In this document: in pieces, positions 21,420-30,141 of the stretch
Numbering within the stretch: the stretch's first letter is position 1
Layout: the number at the start of each line of letters is the position of its first letter
DNA from: Billgrantia desiderata
Lineage (GTDB): Bacteria > Pseudomonadota > Gammaproteobacteria > Pseudomonadales > Halomonadaceae
Assembly: GCA_011742915.1 (NCBI GenBank)
Contig: JAAQTN010000002.1
Span: forward strand, 62,001-126,000
Direction: 5' to 3'
Length of the DNA stretch: 64,000 nt
Program-made: the position numbers and the translations under genes
The notes under the pieces: generated by a model
Told to the model about the DNA's origin: nothing
What the model saw: only the letters and a program-made list of their open reading frames with translations
The model's database searches: none

Positions 21420-22589
21420 TCATTGCTGAAGCGCTTCGATCGTGCCGTCCGTCAGCAGACGACGGGCCACGATGACACGCATGATCTCGTTGGTACCCTC
21501 GAGGATCTGATGCACGCGGGTGTCGCGCACCATGCGCTCCAGGGGGAACTCTCTCAGGTAACCATATCCGCCATGCAGCTGCAGCGCTTCGTTGCAGACG
21601 TTGAAGCCCATGTCGGTGGCGAAGCGCTTGGCCATGGCGCAGTACGCGGTGGCCTCCGGATCGCCCTGATCGAGCCGCCAGGCGGCATGTCGCACCATCA
21701 ACCGGGCCGCCGTCAGCTCGGTGGCCATGTCGGCCAGCTTGAACTGCAGCGCCTGGAAGTGGGCCAGCTCGCGGCCGAACTGCTTGCGCTCCTGCAGGTA
21801 GTTGCGCGCCAGGGTCAAGGCGTGCTGCGCGGCCCCCAGCGAACAGCTGGCAATATTGAGCCGACCGCCGTCAAGCCCCTTCATGGCCAACTTGAAGCCC
21901 TGGCCTTCCTCGCCCAGCAGGTTGCCGACCGGCACACGCACGCCGTCGAAGCTGATCAGCCGGGTGGGCTGGCTCTTCCAGCCCATCTTCTCTTCGTTCT
22001 TGCCGTATTCGATACCCGCAGCGTCCGCCGGCACCAGAATCGCCGACACGCCACCGGCACCGCTATCGGGCGCGCCCGTGCGCGCCATGACCACCAGCAT
22101 GTCGTTGGCGCCGGCGCCGGAGATGAACATCTTGGAGCCGGAGATCACATACTCATCGCCCTCGCGCACGGCCTTGGTACGCAGGCTGGCGGCATCCGAC
22201 CCGGAACCCGGCTCGGTCAGGCAGTAGCAACCCAGGCACTCGCCGCTGATCAGGCGCTCGACCCAGGTTTCCCGAAGTTCGTCGCTGCCCCAACTGGCCA
22301 CCATCCAGGCCACCATGTTGTGAATGGTAAGATAGGCGGTGGTGGCGATGCAGCCCTGGGAGAGCTGCTCGAAGATCAGCGAGGCATCCAGGCGCGACAA
22401 ACCAAGCCCGCCGCGCTCTTCGGGGATGTAGATGCCGAGGAATCCCGCCTCGCCGGCCCGGCGTATGACGTCGACCGGAAAATGCGAGGTAGCGTCCCAT
22501 TCGGCGGCGTGGTCGGCCAGCTCTGCCTGCGAAAAATCGGCGGCGGCCTGGACCAGCGCCCTCTGATCGTCGGTTAGGGAGAATTCCAT
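21420..22589 (-). CDS. isobutyryl-CoA dehydrogenase (acyl-CoA dehydrogenase family)
   Basis: A 389-residue FAD enzyme. The ACAD fold is clear: YCLTEPGSGSDAASLRTKA near residue 125, MFISGAGAND near 155, a C-terminal QLHGGYGYLREFPLERMVRD and QILEGTNEIMRVIVAR. The catalytic glutamate is in the LEGTNEI block. TTAYLTIHNMVAWMV near residue 82 is characteristic of the ACAD8/isobutyryl branch. Together with the two downstream genes this forms a valine operon transcribed away from liuR. Activity on 2-methylbutyryl-CoA cannot be excluded. Confidence 0.9.
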   Translation of the reverse strand: MEFSLTDDQRALVQAAADFSQAELADHAAEWDATSHFPVDVIRRAGEAGFLGIYIPEERGGLGLSRLDASLIFEQLSQGCIATTAYLTIHNMVAWMVASWGSDELRETWVERLISGECLGCYCLTEPGSGSDAASLRTKAVREGDEYVISGSKMFISGAGANDMLVVMARTGAPDSGAGGVSAILVPADAAGIEYGKNEEKMGWKSQPTRLISFDGVRVPVGNLLGEEGQGFKLAMKGLDGGRLNIASCSLGAAQHALTLARNYLQERKQFGRELAHFQALQFKLADMATELTAARLMVRHAAWRLDQGDPEATAYCAMAKRFATDMGFNVCNEALQLHGGYGYLREFPLERMVRDTRVHQILEGTNEIMRVIVARRLLTDGTIEALQQ

Positions 22590-22672
22590 TGCGGTTCCTC
22601 AAGATATTTGGCGTAGCGCACTTCCAGCAACAGCTGGTTTGCACGGCCTTCAAGGCCGAGCTTATGCCAACC

Positions 22673-22692
22673 AACCTAGCACTTGCTAGGTT
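22673..22692. promoter_or_regulatory. 20-bp palindrome between valine operon and liuR
   Basis: AACCTAGC ACTT GCTAGGTT: perfect 8-bp arms with a 4-bp centre, followed by TT. It sits 84 bp upstream of the isobutyryl-CoA dehydrogenase start. The form suits a TetR-family operator; a hairpin terminator is less likely because no gene ends here. Confidence 0.5.
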
Positions 22693-22723
22693 TTATCGCA
22701 TACATCCCTTGGTCGACAACCAC

Positions 22724-22739
22724 TTTACGTTAACGTCAA
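22724..22739. promoter_or_regulatory. LiuR-type operator
   Basis: TTTACGTT/AACGTCAA is a 16-bp near-palindrome. It matches my recollection of the ACGTTAACGT-cored sites of MerR-family LiuR regulators of branched-chain amino acid degradation. It lies between liuR and the divergent valine operon, so it could control both. Confidence 0.65.
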
Positions 22740-22809
22740 CGTCGTCTAGTGTTGCGGTTATGTGGAGGGACACTGCAAGACGGCCCGCCCAACTCATAGG
22801 AAAACAACG

Positions 22810-23250
22810 ATGAACATATCCAAAGCGGAAGTCAGTTCCCCGGCCAACGGCAGCCTGACGCGACAGCGCCGCACCTACTCCATCGGCGAGCTGGCCCGGA
22901 TGTTCGAGGTGACGCCGCGCACCATCCGTTTCTATGAGCAGGAAGGGTTGCTGGCGCCGGAGCGTCGCGGCCAGACCCGTATCTACCACGAGAAGGACCG
23001 CGTTCGTCTCAAGCTCACCCTACGCGGCAAGCGCCTGGGCTTCTCGCTGGCCGAGATTCGTGAAGTCATCGAGATGTACGACGCCATGCCCGACGGCAAC
23101 GCCAGGCAGCTCAAGCGGCTGCTGGAGATCCTCGCCGACAAGCGCAGCAACATGGAGCGCCAGCTCGAGGACATCCGCCTGATGCAGCGTGAACTCGACG
23201 ACGTCGAGATGCGGGCCAGGGAAGTGCTGGAACGCCTCGACCAGAGCTAG
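22810..23250 (+). CDS. liuR: MerR family regulator of branched-chain amino acid degradation
   Basis: A 146-residue MerR protein. The winged helix-turn-helix YSIGELARMFEVTPRTIRFYEQEGLL spans residues ~21-46, the wing RIYHEKDRVRLKLTLRGKRLGFSL follows, and a C-terminal coiled-coil (LLEILADKRSNMERQLEDIRLMQRELDDVE) dimerises. It lacks the metal-binding cysteines of MerR/CueR and fits the LiuR branch. Context supports this: a divergent valine operon, a downstream acyl-CoA synthetase and a LiuR-like operator 70 bp upstream. The ATG at 22810 has AGGA at 8 nt. Confidence 0.85.
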   Translation: MNISKAEVSSPANGSLTRQRRTYSIGELARMFEVTPRTIRFYEQEGLLAPERRGQTRIYHEKDRVRLKLTLRGKRLGFSLAEIREVIEMYDAMPDGNARQLKRLLEILADKRSNMERQLEDIRLMQRELDDVEMRAREVLERLDQS

Positions 23251-23363
23251 CACGCCCGACTGCCCTCTTGCGCCCAAGCCACGTCGAATTCAGGGCGGGC
23301 TGACATGTCAGTACCCGCCCATCGTCAACCGACTCCAACTGCCACAACAAGACGGGTAACACG

Positions 23364-25067
23364 ATGACACGCCAAGCACTTCAACAACGCGCCTCGAACA
23401 GCTACGTCAGCGGCATCAGCGATACCCCGCTGAAAGGCGAGACCATTGGCGACTGCTTCGACGCAACGGTGGCACGCTTCCCCGACGGCGAGGCCCTGCT
23501 GAGCCTGCATCAGGGGCTGCGCTACACCTGGAAGGAGCTGCAGCAGGCGGTGAATCAGGCGGCACGAGCCATGCTCGCGCTGGGCGTGAAGAAAGGCGAC
23601 CGGGTCGGCATCTGGTCTCCCAACTGTGCCGAGTGGACCATCACCCAGTTCGCCACGGCCAAGATCGGCGCCATTCTGGTCAACATCAACCCCAGCTACC
23701 GTACCCATGAGCTCGAATACGCACTCAAGCAGTCCGGCACCTCGACGCTGATCCTGCAGGGCAAGTTCAAGACCTCCGACTACGTGGCCACGCTGGCAGA
23801 GCTGGCACCGGAGTTGCGCGAAGGTGCTCCGTCCACCTTCTCGGCCGCCAAGCTGCCCGAACTCAAACGCGTGGTGTGTCTCGACGCCGACCGCGCCCTG
23901 ACCGGCATGTTCAGCTGGCAGAGCATGCTGGCCCACGCCGACGAGGTCTCCGAGGAGCACCTGGCCGAGATCCAGGCCACGCTGCAGTTCGACGAGCCGA
24001 TCAACATCCAGTACACCTCGGGCACCACCGGCGCACCCAAGGGCGCCACCCTCTCCCACCACAACATCCTCAACAACGGCTTTTTCGTCGCTCGTACCAT
24101 GGACTTCTCCGAGAAGGACCGCCTGGTGATCCCGGTACCGCTCTATCACTGCTTCGGCATGGTGATGGGCAACCTGGGCTGTGTGACCCACGGCGCCACC
24201 ATGATCTATCCGGGCGATGGCTTCGACCCGGAGGCCACGCTCAAGGCGGTATCCGACGAGAAGGCCACGGCACTCTACGGCGTGCCGACCATGTTCATTG
24301 CCGAGCTGGAGCACCCCGACTTCGCCCAGTACGACCTCTCCACCCTGCGCACCGGCATCATGGCGGGCTCGATCTGCCCCATCGAGGTGATGCGCAAGGT
24401 CATCGACAAGATGCACATGGAAGACGTCACCATCTGCTACGGCATGACCGAAACCAGCCCGGTCAGCACCCAGACCAAGACCGACGCCCCGCTGGAGAAG
24501 CGCGTGACCACGGTGGGCACCATCCATCCCCACCTGGAGGTCAAGCTGGTCAGCCCCGAAACCGGCGCGGTGGTGCCGCGCGGCGAGACCGGAGAGCTGT
24601 GTACCCGCGGCTACAGCGTGATGCTGGGTTACTGGAACAACGAGGAGGCCACCGCCAAGTCCATCGACAGCGCCGGCTGGATGCACACCGGCGACCTGGC
24701 GACCATGGACGAGGAGGGCTACATCGCCATCGTCGGCCGCATCAAGGACATGATCATCCGCGGCGGCGAGAACATCTACCCGCGCGAGATCGAGGACTTC
24801 CTCTACACCCACCCGGCCATCTCCGACGTGCAGGTGATCGGCGTGCCCGACGAGAAGTACGGCGAGGAGGTGATGGCCTGGGTCAAGCTCGCGGAAGGCC
24901 AGAAGCTCAACGCCGACGAGCTCAAGGAGTTCTGCAAGGGCAAGATCGCCCACTACAAGATCCCGCGCTACGTGAAGTTCGTCGACGAGTTCCCGATGAC
25001 CGTCACCGGCAAGATCCAGAAGTTCAAGATGCGCGAGGAAGCCACCCACGAGCTGGGCCTGGCCTGA
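23364..25067 (+). CDS. AMP-binding acyl-CoA synthetase
   Basis: A 567-residue ANL-superfamily ligase that activates a carboxylic acid via an acyl-AMP. Signatures are [20 protein letters not shown] near residue 215 (phosphate loop), [13 protein letters not shown] near 360, [36 protein letters not shown] near 450, and the C-terminal catalytic lysine in [10 protein letters not shown]. Members adjacent to liuR usually act on medium-chain or branched fatty acids; the exact substrate is not readable. It lies 113 bp after liuR on the same strand and is followed by a strong hairpin. Confidence 0.93.
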   Translation: MTRQALQQRASNSYVSGISDTPLKGETIGDCFDATVARFPDGEALLSLHQGLRYTWKELQQAVNQAARAMLALGVKKGDRVGIWSPNCAEWTITQFATAKIGAILVNINPSYRTHELEYALKQSGTSTLILQGKFKTSDYVATLAELAPELREGAPSTFSAAKLPELKRVVCLDADRALTGMFSWQSMLAHADEVSEEHLAEIQATLQFDEPINIQYTSGTTGAPKGATLSHHNILNNGFFVARTMDFSEKDRLVIPVPLYHCFGMVMGNLGCVTHGATMIYPGDGFDPEATLKAVSDEKATALYGVPTMFIAELEHPDFAQYDLSTLRTGIMAGSICPIEVMRKVIDKMHMEDVTICYGMTETSPVSTQTKTDAPLEKRVTTVGTIHPHLEVKLVSPETGAVVPRGETGELCTRGYSVMLGYWNNEEATAKSIDSAGWMHTGDLATMDEEGYIAIVGRIKDMIIRGGENIYPREIEDFLYTHPAISDVQVIGVPDEKYGEEVMAWVKLAEGQKLNADELKEFCKGKIAHYKIPRYVKFVDEFPMTVTGKIQKFKMREEATHELGLA

Positions 25068-25093
25068 TCCCTCGTCAATGTCGTGACGCTCAC

Positions 25094-25119
25094 AGCACCC
25101 CTGCCCCGGCAGGGGTGCT
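25094..25119 (+). terminator. hairpin terminator between convergent genes
   Basis: AGCACCCCTG (25094-25103) pairs with CAGGGGTGCT (25110-25119), with a CCCCGG loop region, then TGCGTTTA. It lies between the convergent acyl-CoA synthetase and LysR genes; the T-tract is interrupted. Confidence 0.7.
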
Positions 25120-25143
25120 TGCGTTTACGCCGACGATTCCAGC

Positions 25144-26031
25144 TCAGTCGATGCGCTCGCGTATCCAGTCGATGAAGGCGCGCACCTTGTAGAGCTCGGC
25201 CATGTGCTCTGGGTAGGCCATGTAATAGGCATCCCGGCTCTTCAGGCTGAACGACCAGGGCACCACCAGCTTGCCCTCGTCGATCTCCTCGTCGACCAGG
25301 AAGCGCGGCACCAGCGCCACGCCGCAGCCGGCCTGCGCCGCCCGCAGCGCCATGTAGAAGGTGTCGAAACGCGGCCCATGGTAGCTGTGCTCGGTGTACT
25401 GGCCCTGGGCATCGAACCAGTCGTGCCACGCCTCGGGCCGGGTGGCGCTCTGCAGCAGCACCAGCCGGGTCAGCGCCAGCGGCTCCTCCACCTTCATGCC
25501 TGCCAGCGCCTGGGGCGAGCAGACCGGCACCATCTCCTCCTCGAGCAACTTGATGCACTCGGCCTTGGGCCAGGCCCCGTGGCCGAAGAAGAACGCCACC
25601 TCCACCCGCTCCTGCTGCATGTCGAACGGCTCGACACGGTTGCTGATGTTGAGGTTGATGTTGGGATGGCGAAAGCGGAACCCGTTGAGCCGCGGGATCA
25701 GCCAGCGCGCGCCGAAGGTGGGCAGGGTAGCCACGTTGAGCACGTCCGCCTCTCCGCCGTAGGACTGCATGTAGCGCGTCGACATCTCCACCTGGGCGAG
25801 GATCTTGCGCGCCTCGCCGAGGTAGATCGCCCCCTCGGGGGTAAGGTGCAGGCGCCGACGGATGCGCCGGAACAACGGGTGTTCCAGGATCGACTCCAGC
25901 TGTGCGACCTGCTTACTCACGGCACTCTGGGTCAGGCTCAGCTCGTCCGCCGCGCGGGTGAAGCTCAGATGGCGGGCCGCCGCCTCGAAGCACTGCAGCC
26001 CGGCCAGGGAAGGAAGGTGCCGACGACTCAT
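25144..26031 (-). CDS. LysR family regulator (GcvA-like), divergent from amaB
   Basis: A 295-residue LTTR. The HTH is at residues ~8-65 (LAGLQCFEAAARHLSFTRAA, then LSLTQSAVSKQVAQLESILE), followed by an effector-binding domain of the GcvA/AmpR subgroup (FGARWLIPRLNGFRFRHPNI). It is divergent, with 121 bp between starts, from a semialdehyde dehydrogenase and FAD oxidase resembling the Pseudomonas pipecolate genes. It is the obvious candidate activator of that pair; the effector is unknown. Confidence 0.9.
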   Translation of the reverse strand: MSRRHLPSLAGLQCFEAAARHLSFTRAADELSLTQSAVSKQVAQLESILEHPLFRRIRRRLHLTPEGAIYLGEARKILAQVEMSTRYMQSYGGEADVLNVATLPTFGARWLIPRLNGFRFRHPNINLNISNRVEPFDMQQERVEVAFFFGHGAWPKAECIKLLEEEMVPVCSPQALAGMKVEEPLALTRLVLLQSATRPEAWHDWFDAQGQYTEHSYHGPRFDTFYMALRAAQAGCGVALVPRFLVDEEIDEGKLVVPWSFSLKSRDAYYMAYPEHMAELYKVRAFIDWIRERID

Positions 26032-26152
26032 TCAGCCCGCCTAGTATGAAATTAAGGAATGATGTGTGTCGTAATCGTCGCTTGTTGCCGCTCGACAGCT
26101 GTAGCAATACTGGGTGCCACGACATTCTCGCATGATAACGATAGGAGAAAGA

Positions 26153-27646
26153 ATGATCGACTCCCTGATGCAGCGCCTCGGCGTGGCGCTCGAGCAGTAC
26201 CGGAACGGCGATATCGCGGTCGTCACCCCCATCGACGGTAGCGAGATCGGTCGGGTTCGAACGGCCACCCCGGCGGAGGTCGACACGGCCATCGCCAACG
26301 CGCAACGCGCTTTCGAAGCCTGGCGCCAGGTACCCGCCCCGCGTCGCGGCGAACTGGTGCGCCTGTTCGGCGATCAGCTGCGCCGCCACAAGGAGGACCT
26401 GGGCGCACTGGTCACCTGGGAGTGCGGCAAGATCCTCCAGGAAGGGCTCGGTGAAGTGCAGGAGATGATCGACATCTGCGATCTCGCCGTTGGCCAGTCC
26501 CGTCAGCTCTATGGCCTGACCATCGCCTCCGAGCGTCCCGGGCACCACATGCGCGAGAGCTGGCACCCGCTCGGCCCGGTCGGATTGATCACTGCCTTCA
26601 ATTTTCCCGTCGCCCCCTGGGCCTGGAATGCGGCACTGGCCCTGGTGTGCGGCGACAGCCTGCTGTGGAAGCCCTCCGAGAAGACCCCTCTCACCGCCCT
26701 GGCCTGTCAGGCATTGCTCGAGCGCGCCATGGCCGAGTTCGGCGATGACGCGCCCCAGCACCTCAGCCAAGTGATCATCGGCGAGCGTGCCGCGGGCGAG
26801 CAGTTGACCGACGACCCCAGGGTTCCGCTGATCAGCGCCACCGGCAGCACGCGCATGGGCCGTGAAGTGGGACCGCGGGTGGCCGCTCGCTTCGGTCGCA
26901 GCATCCTCGAACTGGGCGGCAACAATGCCATGATCCTGACGCCCAGCGCCGACCTGGACATGGCCGTGCGCGCCATCCTCTTCTCGGCGGTGGGCACCGC
27001 CGGCCAGCGCTGCACCACGCTGCGCCGCCTGATCGTGCATCGCTCCATCCAGGCAGAGGTCGTCGCCCGGCTCAAGCAGAGCTATGCCGGCATCAGCATC
27101 GGCGACCCGCTTGCCGGCAACCTGATCGGCCCGCTGATCGACCGCCAGGCCTTCGACACCATGCAGACGGTGTTGACCCAGGCCCGCGAGCAGGGTGCCG
27201 AGGTATTCGGCGGCCAGCGCCAGCTCGCCGAACGCTATCCCGAGGGCTACTACGTGGCACCGGCCATCGTCGAGATCGCAGGTCAGAACGACCTGGTACG
27301 CCACGAAACCTTCGCGCCGATCCTCTACGTGATCGGCTACGAAACCCTCGACGAGGCCATCGCGCTCAACAACGACGTGCCCCAGGGCCTCTCCTCCTGC
27401 ATCTTCACCACCGACGTGCGCGAGGCGGAAACCTTCGTCTCAGCGGTGGGCAGCGACTGCGGTATCGCCAACGTCAACATCGGCCCCAGCGGCGCCGAGA
27501 TCGGCGGTGCCTTCGGCGGTGAGAAGGAGACCGGCGGCGGTCGCGAATCGGGCTCCGACGTATGGAAGAGCTACATGCGCCGCCAGACCAACACCGTCAA
27601 CTACTCCAGGGAGCTGCCGCTCGCCCAGGGCATCAAGTTCGACTGA
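26153..27646 (+). CDS. amaB: ALDH7-type aldehyde dehydrogenase (L-aminoadipate semialdehyde dehydrogenase)
   Basis: A 497-residue NAD-dependent dehydrogenase. Key residues: FNFPVAPWAWNAALALVCGD and WKPSEKTPLTA (cofactor site, ~150-180), LELGGNNAMI with the general-base Glu near 255, and GTAGQRCTTLRRL with the catalytic Cys near 290. ALDH7 members oxidise alpha-aminoadipate semialdehyde, the product of pipecolate oxidation, to aminoadipate. The next gene encodes a pipecolate-oxidase-like flavoprotein, which supports AmaB. AGGAG lies 6 nt before the ATG. Betaine-aldehyde or other aldehydes remain possible substrates. Confidence 0.88.
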   Translation: MIDSLMQRLGVALEQYRNGDIAVVTPIDGSEIGRVRTATPAEVDTAIANAQRAFEAWRQVPAPRRGELVRLFGDQLRRHKEDLGALVTWECGKILQEGLGEVQEMIDICDLAVGQSRQLYGLTIASERPGHHMRESWHPLGPVGLITAFNFPVAPWAWNAALALVCGDSLLWKPSEKTPLTALACQALLERAMAEFGDDAPQHLSQVIIGERAAGEQLTDDPRVPLISATGSTRMGREVGPRVAARFGRSILELGGNNAMILTPSADLDMAVRAILFSAVGTAGQRCTTLRRLIVHRSIQAEVVARLKQSYAGISIGDPLAGNLIGPLIDRQAFDTMQTVLTQAREQGAEVFGGQRQLAERYPEGYYVAPAIVEIAGQNDLVRHETFAPILYVIGYETLDEAIALNNDVPQGLSSCIFTTDVREAETFVSAVGSDCGIANVNIGPSGAEIGGAFGGEKETGGGRESGSDVWKSYMRRQTNTVNYSRELPLAQGIKFD

Positions 27647-27662
27647 TCGGCAGGGCACCCTC

Positions 27663-27690
27663 GGCCTCGGCGCAGCGGTTTGCCGAGGCC
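27663..27690 (+). other. hairpin between amaB-like and amaA-like genes
   Basis: Perfect 9-bp stem GGCCTCGGC (27663-27671) / GCCGAGGCC (27682-27690) with a 10-nt loop in the 73-bp intergenic region. It has no U-run beyond TT, so it is more likely an mRNA processing or stability element than a full terminator. Confidence 0.45.
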
Positions 27691-27719
27691 TTCCCCACCC
27701 TCCACGTACGGGAGGCACA

Positions 27720-29000
27720 ATGAAGGAACGCTGTCTCTGGCACGACACCTCTCCGGAGCCGCCCCTGGCGCTGACCACGCTGCAGGGCGAACACCGCACC
27801 GATGTGCTGGTGATCGGTGGTGGAATCACCGGTCTCAGCACTGCTCTGCACCTGGCCGAGGCTGGCGTCGACGTGACCCTGATCGAAGCGGGCGACGTTC
27901 CCAGCGGCGCGTCGGGACGCAACGTCGGGCTCGTCAATGCGGGGATGTGGATACCGCCGGATGATATCCGTGAGGTGCTGGGCGAGGAGATCGGCGAGCG
28001 CGCCAACACGATTCTCGGCGGTGCGCCTGCGGTCGTCTTCTCGCTGATCGAGCAGCATGGAATCGCCTGCCAGGCGACCCGTACCGGCACCCTGCACCTG
28101 GCACACAACGGTAGAGGCGAGCAGGAACTGGCGCGGCGAGCGGAGCAGCTGCAGCGACGCGGAGCGCCCGTGGAACTGCTCGAGGCAGCGGCCTGCCAGG
28201 AACACCTGGGCACCCGGCGCATCCACCGCGCCCTGCTCGACCACCGTGCCGGCACCCTGAACCCCAGCGCCTACACCCGCGGCCTGGCACGTGCCGCCAA
28301 GGCGGCCGGCGCACGCCTGCACACCCATAGCGCCGCCACCGGCGTCGCACGGGCGGGAGACGGCTGGCGGGTCACCACCGCTCACGGCAGCGTCCAGGCC
28401 CAGCGCCTGGTGCTTGCCACCAATGCCTACACCGAGGATCGCTGGAACGAGGTCCGCCGCCATTTCTTCGTCGGCCACTTCTACCAAGTCGCCTCCCGGC
28501 CGCTATCCAGCGAGGCTGCCGATGAAATCCTGCCGGGGCATCAGGGCGCCTGGGATACCCGCATGGTGCTGAGCAGCATCCGCCGCGATGCAGAAGGCCG
28601 GCTGATTCTCGGCAGCCTCGGCAAGGGAGAAGGCAAGCCCGCCGCCTTCCTGCGCTGCTGGGCCAACCGCATCCAGCGTCACTATTTTCCCCAGTTGGGC
28701 AGCGTCGAGTGGGAATGCAGTTGGACGGGACGCATCGGCTTCACGCCCGATCACACGCTGCGTCTCTTCGAACTCGCCCCGGGCGTGCTGGGCGTTTCGG
28801 GCTACAACGGTCGCGGCATCACCACCGGCACCGTAGTGGGCAAGGGATTTGCCCGATACCTGATCAGCGGCGAAGACGACGCCCTGCCCCTTCCGATTCG
28901 CACACCCCGGCCGATACGGGCCAGAGCGTTACGCAGCTCCGGCTACGAAAGCGGCTTCACGCTCTACCACACAGGACAATGCCTGAGAGTGCTGAGTTGA
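27720..29000 (+). CDS. amaA: FAD-dependent oxidoreductase, pipecolate-oxidase-like
   Basis: A 426-residue DAO-family flavoprotein. The FAD fingerprint VLVIGGGITGLSTALHLAEAGVDVTLIEAG lies at residues ~29-58, GASGRNVGLVNAGMW follows, and the C-terminal GVSGYNGRGITTGTVVGKGFA closes the FAD site. The N-terminal lead (CLWHDTSPEPPLALTTLQGE) is typical of GlcD/PuuB-like oxidases. Adjacency to an ALDH7 enzyme and a LysR regulator matches AmaA, which oxidises L-pipecolate to piperideine-6-carboxylate. A gamma-glutamylputrescine oxidase (PuuB) is the main alternative. The start at 27720 has GGGAGG at 5-6 nt. Confidence 0.78.
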   Translation: MKERCLWHDTSPEPPLALTTLQGEHRTDVLVIGGGITGLSTALHLAEAGVDVTLIEAGDVPSGASGRNVGLVNAGMWIPPDDIREVLGEEIGERANTILGGAPAVVFSLIEQHGIACQATRTGTLHLAHNGRGEQELARRAEQLQRRGAPVELLEAAACQEHLGTRRIHRALLDHRAGTLNPSAYTRGLARAAKAAGARLHTHSAATGVARAGDGWRVTTAHGSVQAQRLVLATNAYTEDRWNEVRRHFFVGHFYQVASRPLSSEAADEILPGHQGAWDTRMVLSSIRRDAEGRLILGSLGKGEGKPAAFLRCWANRIQRHYFPQLGSVEWECSWTGRIGFTPDHTLRLFELAPGVLGVSGYNGRGITTGTVVGKGFARYLISGEDDALPLPIRTPRPIRARALRSSGYESGFTLYHTGQCLRVLS

Positions 29001-29049
29001 GACGCTGACGGCTGGAAGCAGGAATGGGCCCGATCGCCCACGTTGGCGA

Positions 29050-29970
29050 TCATTCACCGATCATGCGCTGCAGCTCTTCGAGATAGGTCTCCAGCACCGG
29101 GTTGGGCGGAGCCCCCTTGCGGGTAATGGCGCTGTAGTGGGTGAGGTAGTGCCAGCGTTCCGGATTCAGCGCGCGCATCCGGCCGCCGGCCACCCAACGC
29201 TCGGCGTAGTGGGTCGGCAGGTAGCCGATATAACGGTCGGAGAGAATCAGAAAGGCGATACCCTCCCGGTCGGTTGCCGAGGCCGAAGCCCTGAGCGGTT
29301 CATGCAGCGCCTTGACTTCCGGCGTCTGGGCGTAGGCCGGCACCACCGCGTCGCACTCGCCGAGATGCTGCTCGGTCACCTCATCCACCTCGAACAGAGG
29401 ATGGCCCGAGGCGCAGTACAGCTGCGAGGTTTCTGCATAGAGCAAGAGGTAGTGCAAGCCGGGAAGAGTCTTCAGCGCCGGTATCACACCGGTATGCAGG
29501 CGACCGTCGAGCACCGCCAGCTCGATCTCGTTGGGCGGAATCATCCGAATGTTGATGCGCACTTCCGGCCCACGCTCCTTGAGTGCGCTCAGAGCGTTGG
29601 TGATATGCATCTGCGGCATGGTCACCAGATTGTCGGTAATACCGATGTTCAGCTCGCCCTTGAGCCAGGCATGCAGGCCGTTGACCCGGGTGCGGAACCC
29701 TTCCACGGCGGCCAGCAGTTGCAGGGTCGCCTGGTAGACTTCCGCGCCGTCGTCGGTCAGCGCGAAACCGCTGCGACCGCGCTGACACAGGCGTAGCCCG
29801 AGGCGCGTCTCGAGATCGTTCATTGCCATGCTGATGGCAGCACGGCTGATGTTCAGCTCCACCTCGGCAGCGGAGAAACCGCCGCACTCGACCACCTTGC
29901 GATAGATCTTCAGCAGGCGTAGATCGGCATCGCCGGGCTGGGCCGAAAGGGCTTCCTTACGGTGCGACAT
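29050..29970 (-). CDS. LysR family regulator divergent from the omega-transaminase
   Basis: A 306-residue LTTR. The HTH has LRLLKIYRKVVECGGFSAAEVELNISRAAISMAMNDLE at ~17-54, with SAAEVELN where SRAAERL is usual. The effector domain starts near GELNIGITDNLV. It faces a beta-alanine/omega-amino-acid transaminase gene across 171 bp that contains a 14-bp palindrome. It is presumably the regulator of that gene, since LTTRs commonly sit divergent from their target. Confidence 0.9.
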   Translation of the reverse strand: MSHRKEALSAQPGDADLRLLKIYRKVVECGGFSAAEVELNISRAAISMAMNDLETRLGLRLCQRGRSGFALTDDGAEVYQATLQLLAAVEGFRTRVNGLHAWLKGELNIGITDNLVTMPQMHITNALSALKERGPEVRINIRMIPPNEIELAVLDGRLHTGVIPALKTLPGLHYLLLYAETSQLYCASGHPLFEVDEVTEQHLGECDAVVPAYAQTPEVKALHEPLRASASATDREGIAFLILSDRYIGYLPTHYAERWVAGGRMRALNPERWHYLTHYSAITRKGAPPNPVLETYLEELQRMIGE

Positions 29971-30029
29971 GGCCTGATCCCTCGTTCAAGACTCTCGGCT
30001 ACGAGGATATGCCCGCTCATGCATAAAGT

Positions 30030-30043
30030 TAAGCCATGGCTTA
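30030..30043. promoter_or_regulatory. candidate LysR operator
   Basis: Perfect 14-bp palindrome TAAGCCATGGCTTA, located midway between the divergent LysR gene and the transaminase gene, in an AT-rich stretch. Confidence 0.45.
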
Positions 30044-30141
30044 CGTGAACTTAAAAATATCTGGATTTAACTTATCTTCATCTCGACCTAGCCTGCAACT
30101 GAAAGGCCGACGACCACGGCCATGCCAACAGAGGTGCTCAG

